Shown here one piece after another: positions 54,923 through 63,144 of a DNA stretch of 64,000 nucleotides. The position numbers and the translations under genes are program-made. The DNA comes from an uncultured Eubacteriales bacterium. GTDB taxonomy: Bacteria > Bacillota > Clostridia > Oscillospirales > CAG-272. The notes under the pieces are model-generated. The model was not told the origin of the DNA and did no database searches. It saw only the letters and a program-made list of their open reading frames with translations. The DNA is taken from NCBI GenBank assembly GCA_934446365.1, contig CAKSDZ010000004.1, positions 62,001 to 126,000 on the forward strand, written 5' to 3'. The first letter of the stretch is position 1. Each line of letters opens with the position of its first letter.

Positions 54923-57826
54923 ATGCGGCAAACGGAACTTGACTGCGGCGGATATCGGATTCCTTTCTGTCAGGCGCAGGTGATTGTGGTCGGCAGCGGC
55001 GCCGCGGGCTACGGTGCGGCGGACTCGCTCTGCGATCTCGGAATCCGAGACGTTCTGATTGTGACCGAGGGACGCCTTATGGGCACCTCGCGCAACACGG
55101 GCTCCGACAAGCAGACCTATTATAAACTCAATATGGCGGGCGGGATCCCCGATTCCGTCTATGATATGGCGCGCTCCCTTATGCGGGGCGGCTCCATGCA
55201 CGGCGATATCGCGCTTTCGGACGCCGCGCTTTCGGCGCGCTCCTTTTTTAGGCTGGTAAACCTCGGCGTGCCGTTCCCGATGAATGAATATGGGGAATAT
55301 GTCGGCTACCGGACGGATCACGACGCGACGACGCGCGCGACCTCTGCGGGACCGCTCACCTCCAAATACATGACCGAGGCGTTGGAGCGTTCGGTCATGG
55401 CAAAGAAAATTCCGATGCTTGACGGATACCGTGTGATAAAGCTCCTGACGGAAAACGGCTGCGCGCGGGGGCTTCTCGCGCTTTGTCCCTCTCTGGTTTC
55501 GGATGAAAATCCCGTCGGACTTTGCGCGATGACGGCGGGCAGCATCGTCTATGCCGTCGGAGGTCCCTCCGCGATTTACGCGGACACGGTGTATCCGGAA
55601 AGCCAGACCTCCTCGCTCGGCGCCGCCTTTGAGGCGGGAGCCGCCGGCGCGAATCTGACCGAATCCCAGTATGGGCTCGCTTCGGTGGATTTCCGATGGA
55701 ACCTTTCCGGAACCTATCAGCAGGTGCTCCCGCGGTACATTTCGACGGATGCTGTCGGCGGTGATGAGAGGGAATTTCTCGACGGTGCTTTCGATTCCGA
55801 TGAGGAGATGATTTCGGCGGTTTTTTCCAAGGGATATGAATGGCCGTTCGATCCCGCGAAGACCATTCGCGGCGGCTCCTCGCGGATTGACCTTGCCGTC
55901 TCGAAAGAGAGACTGGCGGGCAGGCGGGTTTTCCTCGATTATACGCGAAATCCCTCCTGTATCTGCCGAGACGGACATTTCGACAGCTTATGCCTGCCGG
56001 AAAAGGCGGCGGACTATCTCGCAAAATCGGATGCTTTGCTGGACACGCCGATTCGGCGTCTTGAAAAGATGAATCGTCCCGCAGTCGAGCTGTATGCGGC
56101 GCATGGAATCGATTTGTACCGCGAAAAGCTTGAAATCGCGGTTTCGGCGCAGCACTGCAACGGCGGTCTTGCCGTAAAGCGCAGCCGTGAGAGCACCACC
56201 CTCCGGAATTTTTATGCGGTCGGCGAGTGTGCGGGCACGTTCGGCGTATATCGGCCGGGCGGCTCCGCCCTCAATTCCACCCAAACGGGCGGGCTTCTTG
56301 CGGCGATGGAAATCGCGCGGCGGGATGTGGAAATCCCGCAGGTGACGAAAGCGTTATCCAATGCCGTAAGCAAAGAATATGCCGGGCTTTTGGCGATGCG
56401 GGGGGATATGACGCGGGACGAGATGCTCTCCCGCAGGAGAGCCTACGGCAGACGGATGTCGGCCTGCGCGGCCTTTCTCCGAAATCCCAGGAAAATCGAG
56501 CATGCGATGGCGGAATGTCGGGCGGAGCTTACATCCTTCCCACAGGATTACCGGATCCAAGACGCACATTTTCTTTATGAGGCATACATCAACCGTGATA
56601 TTCTGATTACGCAGCTCGTATATCTCGGCGCGATACGGGACTATATCGCGGACGGCGGGAAGAGCCGCGGCTCCTATCTTGTCACGGACGGCGATGCTTC
56701 CTCGGCGCTCTCGATGGCGCCGGAGCTCGACGTGCGGCACGCGGATTTCGTGCAGAATACACAGCTTTCGGAGGATGGGACGGTGACGTCGTTTTTCGAG
56801 CCGGTGCGGCCGTTTCCGGAAAGTGAACAGTGGTTTGAAACGGTATGGAACCGTTACAGAGAAGAAAATAAAAGAAAAAACGGAGGAAAATCGACAGTTA
56901 TGAAACGAATTCTTGTCGTAAGCTCGGCCAATATGGATTTTGTTCAGCGGATGCATCGGATACCGGCGAGAGGGGAAACGGTGACGGAGGACCTGTCCTA
57001 TGCCTATGTTCCCGGCGGAAAGGGTGCGAACAGTGCCGTCGCATTTGCGAGGCTTGGAACGGCGTGCGTGTTCTGCACCTGCCTCGGAGACGATGAAAAC
57101 GGAAAGGTTCTGCGCGCGTTATATGAGAAGGAGGGCATCGATACCTCCCATATTGCGATTTCGCGCGAGGTTCCGACAGGCCTTGCCTCCATTATCGTGG
57201 AGGAGGACGGCAGCAACCGGATTATCGTTTATCCCGGCGCGAATGCCGTGATTTCGGAGGAGGATATCCGCGCGGCATTTGACTGCCGGCCGGATGCCGT
57301 ATACGTGCAGCTGGAAATATCGCAGGACGCAGTCGTTTATGCGTCAAAGCTCGCCTGCGAGAGAGGGATTCCGTTCATCGTCGATGCGGGACCGGCGCGT
57401 GCCGATTTTCCGCTTTCCGCGCTGGGGGCGGTCGAGATTTTTTCTCCGAACGAGACGGAGACAAGGATTTTTACCGGAATCGAGCCTGTCGATGAAGCTT
57501 CCCGGCTTGCCGCCGCAAAGCGGCTTTATGAAACGGTGAATACAAAATACGTGGTGTTGAAGCTCGGCTCCGCGGGAGCGTATCTGTATGACGGCAAAAG
57601 CGGCGTGACGCTGCCGTCATATTCCGTCAAGGTTGTGGATACGACGGCGGCAGGCGATACCTTTACGGCGGCGCTTGTCCGGTTTTATCTCGACGGCGAG
57701 CCTATCGGGCGGGCGGTGGCGCTTGCGAACTGCGCCGCCTCGATTTCCGTATCGCGAGCCGGTGCGTCCGCCTCGATTCCGACGATAGAGGAAACGATGG
57801 CATTTGCGGCGGCGCGGAATGTGTGA
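54923..57826 (+). CDS. FAD-dependent oxidoreductase fused to ribokinase (PfkB) domain
   Basis: 967 aa in one frame. Residues 1-~645 are a flavoprotein of the succinate dehydrogenase/fumarate reductase type: VVGSGAAGYGAADSL near residue 23, GTSRNTGSDKQTY, and AVGECAGTFGVYRPGGSALNS. Residues 660-967 are a complete PfkB/ribokinase: YVPGGKGANSAVAFARLG, and DTTAAGDTFTAALV with the catalytic Asp. The linker is Lys/Arg/Asn-rich and contains GGAGG (56882-56886), 13 nt before an ATG at 56900, so the kinase could also be made alone. Probably an oxidation plus phosphorylation step of a sugar pathway shared with the SDR gene upstream. Confidence 0.88.
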   Translation: MRQTELDCGGYRIPFCQAQVIVVGSGAAGYGAADSLCDLGIRDVLIVTEGRLMGTSRNTGSDKQTYYKLNMAGGIPDSVYDMARSLMRGGSMHGDIALSDAALSARSFFRLVNLGVPFPMNEYGEYVGYRTDHDATTRATSAGPLTSKYMTEALERSVMAKKIPMLDGYRVIKLLTENGCARGLLALCPSLVSDENPVGLCAMTAGSIVYAVGGPSAIYADTVYPESQTSSLGAAFEAGAAGANLTESQYGLASVDFRWNLSGTYQQVLPRYISTDAVGGDEREFLDGAFDSDEEMISAVFSKGYEWPFDPAKTIRGGSSRIDLAVSKERLAGRRVFLDYTRNPSCICRDGHFDSLCLPEKAADYLAKSDALLDTPIRRLEKMNRPAVELYAAHGIDLYREKLEIAVSAQHCNGGLAVKRSRESTTLRNFYAVGECAGTFGVYRPGGSALNSTQTGGLLAAMEIARRDVEIPQVTKALSNAVSKEYAGLLAMRGDMTRDEMLSRRRAYGRRMSACAAFLRNPRKIEHAMAECRAELTSFPQDYRIQDAHFLYEAYINRDILITQLVYLGAIRDYIADGGKSRGSYLVTDGDASSALSMAPELDVRHADFVQNTQLSEDGTVTSFFEPVRPFPESEQWFETVWNRYREENKRKNGGKSTVMKRILVVSSANMDFVQRMHRIPARGETVTEDLSYAYVPGGKGANSAVAFARLGTACVFCTCLGDDENGKVLRALYEKEGIDTSHIAISREVPTGLASIIVEEDGSNRIIVYPGANAVISEEDIRAAFDCRPDAVYVQLEISQDAVVYASKLACERGIPFIVDAGPARADFPLSALGAVEIFSPNETETRIFTGIEPVDEASRLAAAKRLYETVNTKYVVLKLGSAGAYLYDGKSGVTLPSYSVKVVDTTAAGDTFTAALVRFYLDGEPIGRAVALANCAASISVSRAGASASIPTIEETMAFAAARNV

Positions 57827-57835
57827 GACCAAAAG

Positions 57836-57868
57836 AAAAAATCCCTCCGATATCGGAGGGATTTTTTT
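57836..57868. terminator. Two-way intrinsic terminator
   Basis: ATCCCTCCGA and TCGGAGGGAT with A6 and T7 flanks, between the convergent fusion gene and lipoprotein gene. Confidence 0.92.
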
Positions 57869-57899
57869 GTCGCTTATTTGCTGCAATTTGATTTGATGA

Positions 57900-58568
57900 T
57901 TACCGGACTTCCGTGCCGCCCCATTCCACGACGGTAAAGCCGTCGCGGTGGAAAGGCAGAATGACGGGGGCCTCTATTTCAATAGGCTCATTTAGCGCCC
58001 GATACGCCATAAAGACGCGGAGTACACTGTCCGGCTTTGGCGTGATGTCCAGTACGGCGGAATCCGTGTAGCACTTCTCTTGGAAGGTGATGAGATTATA
58101 CGGATTCTGCTGCATTTTCGGCAGCCAAAAGACGATAAATTCATTATACTCCCGTGGGGTAAGTCCGAGCTTTGTTAAAATCTCTTGAAGAAATTCCGCG
58201 GTGTCCTCACCCTTTACCACAAAACCGCGGCTCATGTCGTATTCGGCATCTGAAATCCCCTCCCAAAAGAGGTAGGAATATTCCTTGCCGGAGGAAATCT
58301 CCGTCAGCGTTCCGTCGGGGTGGGCGACGACATGCCAGCCGCTGCCGTATTCGGGATATGTGCAGGTCAGTTTCCCCTTGAAGGAAAGGGTGATTTTTAC
58401 CTCTGTTTCCTCCTCGGGATACAAATAGATGACCGGCTTCTCTGTGATAAGATCAAAGGGATTTTCAGTGGTAAGGTCGGCATCACAATCGTCCGGCTTG
58501 GGGCCGCATCCCGTCAGAAGTGCGAAAAGCATAAGAAAAGAGAGACACAGGGCGATAAGCTTTTTCAT
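57900..58568 (-). CDS. Lipoprotein of unknown function
   Basis: 222 aa, start after AAAGGAATCT. Lipobox LFALLTGC. The mature part starts with a short acidic stretch, then KPVIYLYPEEETEVKITLSF and YPEYGSGWHVVAHPDGTL, a pattern I recognise from conserved uncharacterised bacterial proteins, then YSYLFWEG. The repeated aromatic residues suggest a beta-sandwich. Last gene of the sigma factor-serpin operon on the minus strand; 45 bp after the serpin gene. Confidence 0.72.
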   Translation of the reverse strand: MKKLIALCLSFLMLFALLTGCGPKPDDCDADLTTENPFDLITEKPVIYLYPEEETEVKITLSFKGKLTCTYPEYGSGWHVVAHPDGTLTEISSGKEYSYLFWEGISDAEYDMSRGFVVKGEDTAEFLQEILTKLGLTPREYNEFIVFWLPKMQQNPYNLITFQEKCYTDSAVLDITPKPDSVLRVFMAYRALNEPIEIEAPVILPFHRDGFTVVEWGGTEVR

Positions 58569-58613
58569 ACCAGATTCCTTTCTGTCGACTGCCGCTTGAA
58601 GCGGGTTCTTCTG

Positions 58614-59870
58614 TTATTCTCCGAGACTGGTGACCGTTCCGAGGAAAAGCGGAAGTCCTGTCGCGGTGTCGATGATGGCGTAGACAAACGGACGGTCGAA
58701 TGTGACGGAAAGCTCTGCCGGTGCGGATGCGGCTTCGTCCATTATGATTGCAGTCACGGCGGCGGCTTTGGTGCCGTTTTCGTCAAGCTCGATATGCGTT
58801 TTGTGGATGACGTCACTGATGGCGAGCTGCTGTGTTTTTGAAATGCCGGAAAAATCGGCCGCGCCGAATGCATCCGTAAGGCCGAGCGCTTGCAGGGAAT
58901 CTACGAGCGACATGTCGCAGTCGTAGGTGAATTTCGGGAGCACCACATTCACCGGGACCGGTTCTGCGCTTTGAATCAGGGAAAGGAATGCTTGCCCGTC
59001 AAGTCCCGCGACAAAGTCCGCGATATCCGTGTCCTCGTCAGGAAGCAGCGCCGCAAAGGCGAATTTCCCGCCCTTGTAATTTTTGATCATGCCGCGCGTG
59101 CCGTCGGCGGACGAGATATACCTGCTTTCCTCGGAGCGGAGGAACTGTACGGTTTCGGCGCTGCCGTCGGCGTTATAAAACGTACCGTCGAGAATATCCG
59201 ATTTTTCATATTTGACAGCCCATTGCGCATCGAAGCAGACGGCGTTGATGATATACATGACCGTCTCGGGTGAGATTTGCTCCAAAAGCTTTTCAATCAT
59301 GCCGTCCGTGTTCTTTTTAACCCAGGTGTTGATATCGGAAACGGTTTTCGGGTCGGAAAAATCCGCCTGATACATCTGCGCTCTGTAATAAGCCTTGTTG
59401 GCGGCGAGAAAATCGCGGCTTACCGTTATTCTTCCCTCGTCAAACCAGATGGAATTGGCGATGGAAAGCTTCATGTTTTCCTCTGAAGAATACAGATTTT
59501 CGAGGTAGTCCAGCATATAGGCGTTCATTTCGTCAAGCGTAAGGCCGAACAGCGCCTCGAACTGCGCCTTTGTACTGCCGCCGGCTCCGTTTTCCGCCAT
59601 GCCGAGCGCCGCGGCGGCCGAAATCGGCGATATAAGGAAATTGTCTCCTTTCGAGCAGTCGACGGAGGACTGCTGATACAGCTTGACGGAGAAATCCGCC
59701 AAAGCGGAAATAAAGGTGTCGTCGGCTGCTTTTCCGGAAGCCTCGGAGGCTTCGATGCCCTCCATGAGGTCGGTGGCGCGCACGGTCATGCCGCAGGAGA
59801 GAAGTCCCAGCGTCATCATCGCGCCGGCGAGAATTGCGGCCATCAGCTTTGTGAATGCGGTTTTTGTCAT
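58614..59870 (-). CDS. Serpin, lipoprotein
   Basis: 418 aa, start after AAAGGAG. Signal peptide with lipobox LGLLSC anchors it to the outer face of the membrane. Serpin fold marks: NFLISPISAAAALGMAENGA, MYIINAVCFDAQW, HKTHIELDENGTKAAAVTAI (breach and hinge) and FDRPFVYAIID at the end. The hinge has small residues, so it is probably inhibitory. Counting from E364 as P17, P1 is A380 and P1' A381, suggesting elastase- or subtilisin-like targets. It lies downstream of a sigma factor and an anti-sigma-like gene. Gut bacterial serpins commonly block host or rival proteases; here it may also control the organism's own. Confidence 0.92.
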   Translation of the reverse strand: MTKTAFTKLMAAILAGAMMTLGLLSCGMTVRATDLMEGIEASEASGKAADDTFISALADFSVKLYQQSSVDCSKGDNFLISPISAAAALGMAENGAGGSTKAQFEALFGLTLDEMNAYMLDYLENLYSSEENMKLSIANSIWFDEGRITVSRDFLAANKAYYRAQMYQADFSDPKTVSDINTWVKKNTDGMIEKLLEQISPETVMYIINAVCFDAQWAVKYEKSDILDGTFYNADGSAETVQFLRSEESRYISSADGTRGMIKNYKGGKFAFAALLPDEDTDIADFVAGLDGQAFLSLIQSAEPVPVNVVLPKFTYDCDMSLVDSLQALGLTDAFGAADFSGISKTQQLAISDVIHKTHIELDENGTKAAAVTAIIMDEAASAPAELSVTFDRPFVYAIIDTATGLPLFLGTVTSLGE

Positions 59871-59916
59871 AAAGTACTCCTTTCTTTATACCGCAAGCGG
59901 GAATAAAATTGAGCTG

Positions 59917-60690
59917 TTAAGGTGTCGTGTTGATTTCAATTATGCTGTAAGTTTCCTTTTTTGCGGAGATGAAATAATAGTACGCTTGGGCTCCGGGCAG
60001 AGGATCGGACTTGCCCGTCGATTGCAGGATGAGCGACAGCCTTCCGTATTCCGAGTGATTCGCACTGCCAAGGACACGGTAGACGGAATCCTGTATTTTG
60101 AGGGCGATGAGGCTGTGATTTTCAAAATATTCCTCCGAGTAGGCGGACTGGATACAGCTGATGGTGACTTGCGGTATTTCATATCGATTGTGGAGATCGG
60201 TAAGATATGCTTCCAGCTCCGATACGGAATTAAGCGCCTGCGATTCATAGGAAAAAGCCTCTGACAGTTCGCTGCTGCTGCCCGCGAAAGAAAAATCCAA
60301 AATGAAAGCGTTCTGTTCGCCGGCGCTGTCCGTTGTCTGTGCCTGTGTGGTTTCCACCGTCGGACTTTTCTCGGTAAGCGTCGTATGATAAACGGTGGCA
60401 TTCTCCGACGGATTCGCATCCGTAAACATAGGCTCTTCGGTGTTGTCGGACGGAGACGTTTCCATCGCCGCATGGTCGCTGGCTGTTGTTTCGACATTTT
60501 CAGGCAAGGCATCTCCGCTTTTCAGTGAATTGTTCAGTGCGGCGCTGAGATATATGGTAAGAGATACCGCGATACAGATCGAACAAAGCAGGACGGATTC
60601 TCTGATCTTTTTCCTCCGCACTTTTTTTTCGGATTCATAGCGCTCGGCCTTTTCCATTACCGTGCGCCGAAATTCGTCTTTGTTTTTCAT
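59917..60690 (-). CDS. Single-pass membrane protein, putative anti-sigma factor
   Basis: 257 aa. A short, highly charged N-terminus (KAERYESEKKVRRKKIRES), one membrane helix at about 33-52, then a Thr/Ser/Glu-rich outer linker and an extracellular domain (about 130-257) with a VTISCIQSAYSEEYFE stretch. Its ATG overlaps the stop (ATGA) of the restored sigma factor frame, the layout of sigma/anti-sigma pairs. No zinc-finger anti-sigma motif (HxxxCxxC) is present, so the role is inferred from position and topology. Confidence 0.65.
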   Translation of the reverse strand: MKNKDEFRRTVMEKAERYESEKKVRRKKIRESVLLCSICIAVSLTIYLSAALNNSLKSGDALPENVETTASDHAAMETSPSDNTEEPMFTDANPSENATVYHTTLTEKSPTVETTQAQTTDSAGEQNAFILDFSFAGSSSELSEAFSYESQALNSVSELEAYLTDLHNRYEIPQVTISCIQSAYSEEYFENHSLIALKIQDSVYRVLGSANHSEYGRLSLILQSTGKSDPLPGAQAYYYFISAKKETYSIIEINTTP

Positions 60691-61236
60691 GATGGAAAGC
60701 CCTCCTTTCTCAGAGCCTCGCGCATCGCGTTTTTGGCTCTGTTAAGATAAATTTGCGATTTGTTTTTTGCTTTTTTTCATGATTTTTGCAATATCATCGT
60801 TGTCCATCCCCTCGAAAACGGAAAGATGGATGTAGGTTGCATAGTCTTCGGAGAGCGTCAGCGAAATTTCTTTGATTTTCTTTTGGGTTTCGTCCGAGAT
60901 GACGGTCTTTTCCACTTCGTCGATGTCGGTGCAGTCCTCCGGAAGCTCGTCTGCCGGAACAGGAGAGAACCGTTTTTCGCGGCGTATATAATCAACGGCC
61001 TTGTGTCTTGCAATGGAGAAAAGGTAGGTCTTGAAAGAGCTTTTGAAAGAATACCTTTTCTTATGTATGAGAAGCTCCATAAACGTATCGGCGGCGAGGT
61101 CCTCGGCGGCGGTGAAATTTTTGACATACCGATTGATAAAATAAATCAGATTGTCATGATAAAGCTCGAGTATTTCGTCAAAGCCGCTCTCGTCTCCGTT
61201 CAAGAAGCGCCGATAGCTGTCGGCTCCGTTATCCAT
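60687..61236 (-). pseudogene. ECF-type sigma factor with apparent one-base frameshift near the 3' end
   Basis: Start ATG 61236, after AAAGGAGG. The intact part reads as a sigma-70 family protein: region 2 (AAEDLAADTFMELLIHK, FKTYLFSIARHKAVDYIRREKR) and region 4 beginning (YIHLSVFEGMDNDDIAKIMKKSKK). The frame then meets a stop at 60742-60744. Removing one A from the A6 run near 60760 restores IYLNRAKNAMREALRKEGFPS and a stop at 60687 that overlaps the next gene's ATG. The restored length (182 aa) is typical. It may be a true mutation, slippage on the A-runs, or an assembly error. As written, region 4 lacks its recognition helix end. Confidence 0.85.
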
Positions 61237-61399
61237 GCGGTCCTCCTTTTTTCGCAAGCGTTTCCGCTTACATCATTTTGTCGCGCCGGAATGCGTTTTT
61301 TCTCACCTGCCGAAAAAATTTTGTTCTGTTTTGTCCTTTTCTTATCGGAATGGGGAAGTTCCGGCGTGTTTTTGTGTGAAAAAAACATAATTTATGATA

Positions 61400-61428
61400 A
61401 TTATAGCACATTTCTCTTGTCATTTCAA
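61400..61428 (-). promoter_or_regulatory. Sigma-A promoter of the sigma factor-serpin operon
   Basis: On the minus strand TTGAAA (61428-61423) and TATAAT (61405-61400), 17-bp spacer, with a ~160-base leader before the sigma gene. It looks like a housekeeping promoter rather than one autoregulated by an ECF factor. Confidence 0.7.
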
Positions 61429-61432
61429 TAGA

Positions 61433-61472
61433 AAAAAGAGGAACCGTCCGAGAGGGAAGGCTTCCTCTTTTT
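61433..61472 (-). terminator. Terminator of hslO
   Basis: Arms AAAAAGAGGAA (61433-61443) and TTCCTCTTTTT (61462-61472) with an 18-base loop, just after hslO on the minus strand. Confidence 0.75.
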
Positions 61473-61484
61473 GTTTGCCGGCCG

Positions 61485-62357
61485 TTACCGGCGCGCTTTT
61501 TTGATATCGTCCCGGGTATAATAATATTTTTTATCGCAGAACCGGCAGCAGACCTCGATTTGCTCATCGTCCAAAAAGGTGTCGTCCAGCTCTTTTTCGG
61601 AGAAGCTTGACAGCGCCTCCAAAATCCTTTCGCGGCGGCAGTCGCACCGGTACTCCGCGGAGAACGTGTCGAAAATGTCATATTTGATTCCGTCAAGCAC
61701 AAACGCCGCAATCTCTTCATTTGTCATTCCCTTATCGAAAAGAGCGGAAATATTCGACATTCTCGGCAGATTCTTTTCGATGGCGGCGACGGTCTCTTCC
61801 GCCGCATAGGGCAGAAGCTGAATCAGGACGCCGCCCGCCGCACGGCAGGATAGGTCGATATCGACGAGCACGCCGAGAGAGCACACCGTCGGAATCTGTT
61901 CGCTCTGGGCGAAATAGGAGCAGATATCTTCGGCAATCTCGCCGCTTGTGATTTCCGAGATGCCGGTCTGCGGCTCGCCCGTCCCCTCGTCGCGGATGAC
62001 GCATAGCTCGCCGTGACCGACGATGCCGCCGACGTCGAGCTTGCCGTTCGGCTTCTTCGGCAGCTCCGCCGCCGGATTCGCGATATATCCCTTGACGTTT
62101 CCCATATAATCGGAAACGGCGAGAAGAGTTCCGGCGGAACCGTCCCCCTTGAATTTTACGGTGAGTCTCCCCTCCGGTTCTTTGAGCATGGTGCCCATCA
62201 GGGAAGCGGCGGTCATGACACGGCCAAGCGCCGCCGTCGCGGTCGGCACGGTGCCGTGATACCGGACCGCGGTATCGACGATTTCCGTCGAATTGATGAT
62301 GAGAATCCGCGCCGCCCCGTCATGGGTCATCGCGCGAAGTACGTTGTTTTTTTCCAT
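61485..62357 (-). CDS. hslO: 33 kDa redox-regulated chaperone Hsp33
   Basis: 290 aa, start after GGAGGTACC. N-terminal substrate-binding domain (FKGDGSAGTLLAVSDYMGNVKGYI) and C-terminal zinc redox switch: YRCDC plus CRFCDKKYYY give the CxC and CxxC pairs. Oxidation releases zinc and activates it as a holdase. An extra Cys precedes the CxxC (VCCRFC). Confidence 0.97.
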   Translation of the reverse strand: MEKNNVLRAMTHDGAARILIINSTEIVDTAVRYHGTVPTATAALGRVMTAASLMGTMLKEPEGRLTVKFKGDGSAGTLLAVSDYMGNVKGYIANPAAELPKKPNGKLDVGGIVGHGELCVIRDEGTGEPQTGISEITSGEIAEDICSYFAQSEQIPTVCSLGVLVDIDLSCRAAGGVLIQLLPYAAEETVAAIEKNLPRMSNISALFDKGMTNEEIAAFVLDGIKYDIFDTFSAEYRCDCRRERILEALSSFSEKELDDTFLDDEQIEVCCRFCDKKYYYTRDDIKKARR

Positions 62358-62366
62358 GGTACCTCC

Positions 62367-63128
62367 TTATGAGGGGTTTTCTTCGGATTTCCGGCAGATG
62401 AAAAAGCACCGCTCCGAGGTGTCCGACATCGGTGAAAAATCGGTGTCCGATACCGTTTCCAAAAGGGAAAATCCGGTGTCCCGCAGCATTTTTTCCATTG
62501 TCCGGAGCGAATAGCACCGCTGGCGCTGGCTTTCGTCGAATCGGCGCCACATCGTCCCTTCTTTTACAAAAAAGGTGAGATAGAAATCGCAGAGCCGGCT
62601 TTTCTCGCAGTAGTAATTCTGCCATGAGACGAAAAGGTCGTCATATTCATAGTCGTATGTGCGGTCGGCGAGGATATTCCGGTATTTGTACGGCGTGCTG
62701 ATATCGAAAATAAAAAGGCCGCCGTCCGTGAGGGCTTCATGCACCCGGGCGAAGCAGGAGAGCACATCCGCGCTTTTCGTCAGATAATTGACGCCGTCGA
62801 AGGAGCAGACCGCGGCCTCGAAGCCTCCGCCGGCGTCGAAGCAGGCGATATTCTGCTCGGAAAGACAGACACGAAGCCCGCTGTCGTCCGCTTTTTTTCT
62901 TGCGAGAGCGAGCATTTCCGCGCTTTGATCGATGCCGGTCAGCTCGTATCCGCGTTTTGCGAGCGGAAGCGTGACGTTTCCGGTGCCGCAGGCAAGGTCG
63001 AGAATTTTTCCCGGCGCCGTGCCGTATTTTTCAAAGCATCGGGGATAAAACGACACCCATGCGCCGTAATCGGTATCCTCCATCAGCCGGTCGTAGAACT
63101 CCGAGAGAATGGCATATTGTCCTGTCAT
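62367..63128 (-). CDS. Class I SAM-dependent methyltransferase
   Basis: 253 aa, start after CAGGAGGCG. SAM loop LDLACGTGNVTLPLA, acidic end of strand 2 in LTGIDQSAEML, then VCSFDGVNYL and GGLFIFDIST. Substrate unknown. Between the OYE and hslO genes, likely co-transcribed; its stop lies 10 bp before hslO's start. Confidence 0.93.
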   Translation of the reverse strand: MTGQYAILSEFYDRLMEDTDYGAWVSFYPRCFEKYGTAPGKILDLACGTGNVTLPLAKRGYELTGIDQSAEMLALARKKADDSGLRVCLSEQNIACFDAGGGFEAAVCSFDGVNYLTKSADVLSCFARVHEALTDGGLFIFDISTPYKYRNILADRTYDYEYDDLFVSWQNYYCEKSRLCDFYLTFFVKEGTMWRRFDESQRQRCYSLRTMEKMLRDTGFSLLETVSDTDFSPMSDTSERCFFICRKSEENPS

Positions 63129-63144
63129 AGGAGACGCCTCCTGT

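Noticed and set aside
60687..60790. Programmed -1 frameshift in the sigma factor
   Set aside because: The A-runs resemble a slippery site, but the -1 frame gives an unrelated sequence; only a +1/-2 change or one-base deletion restores region 4.
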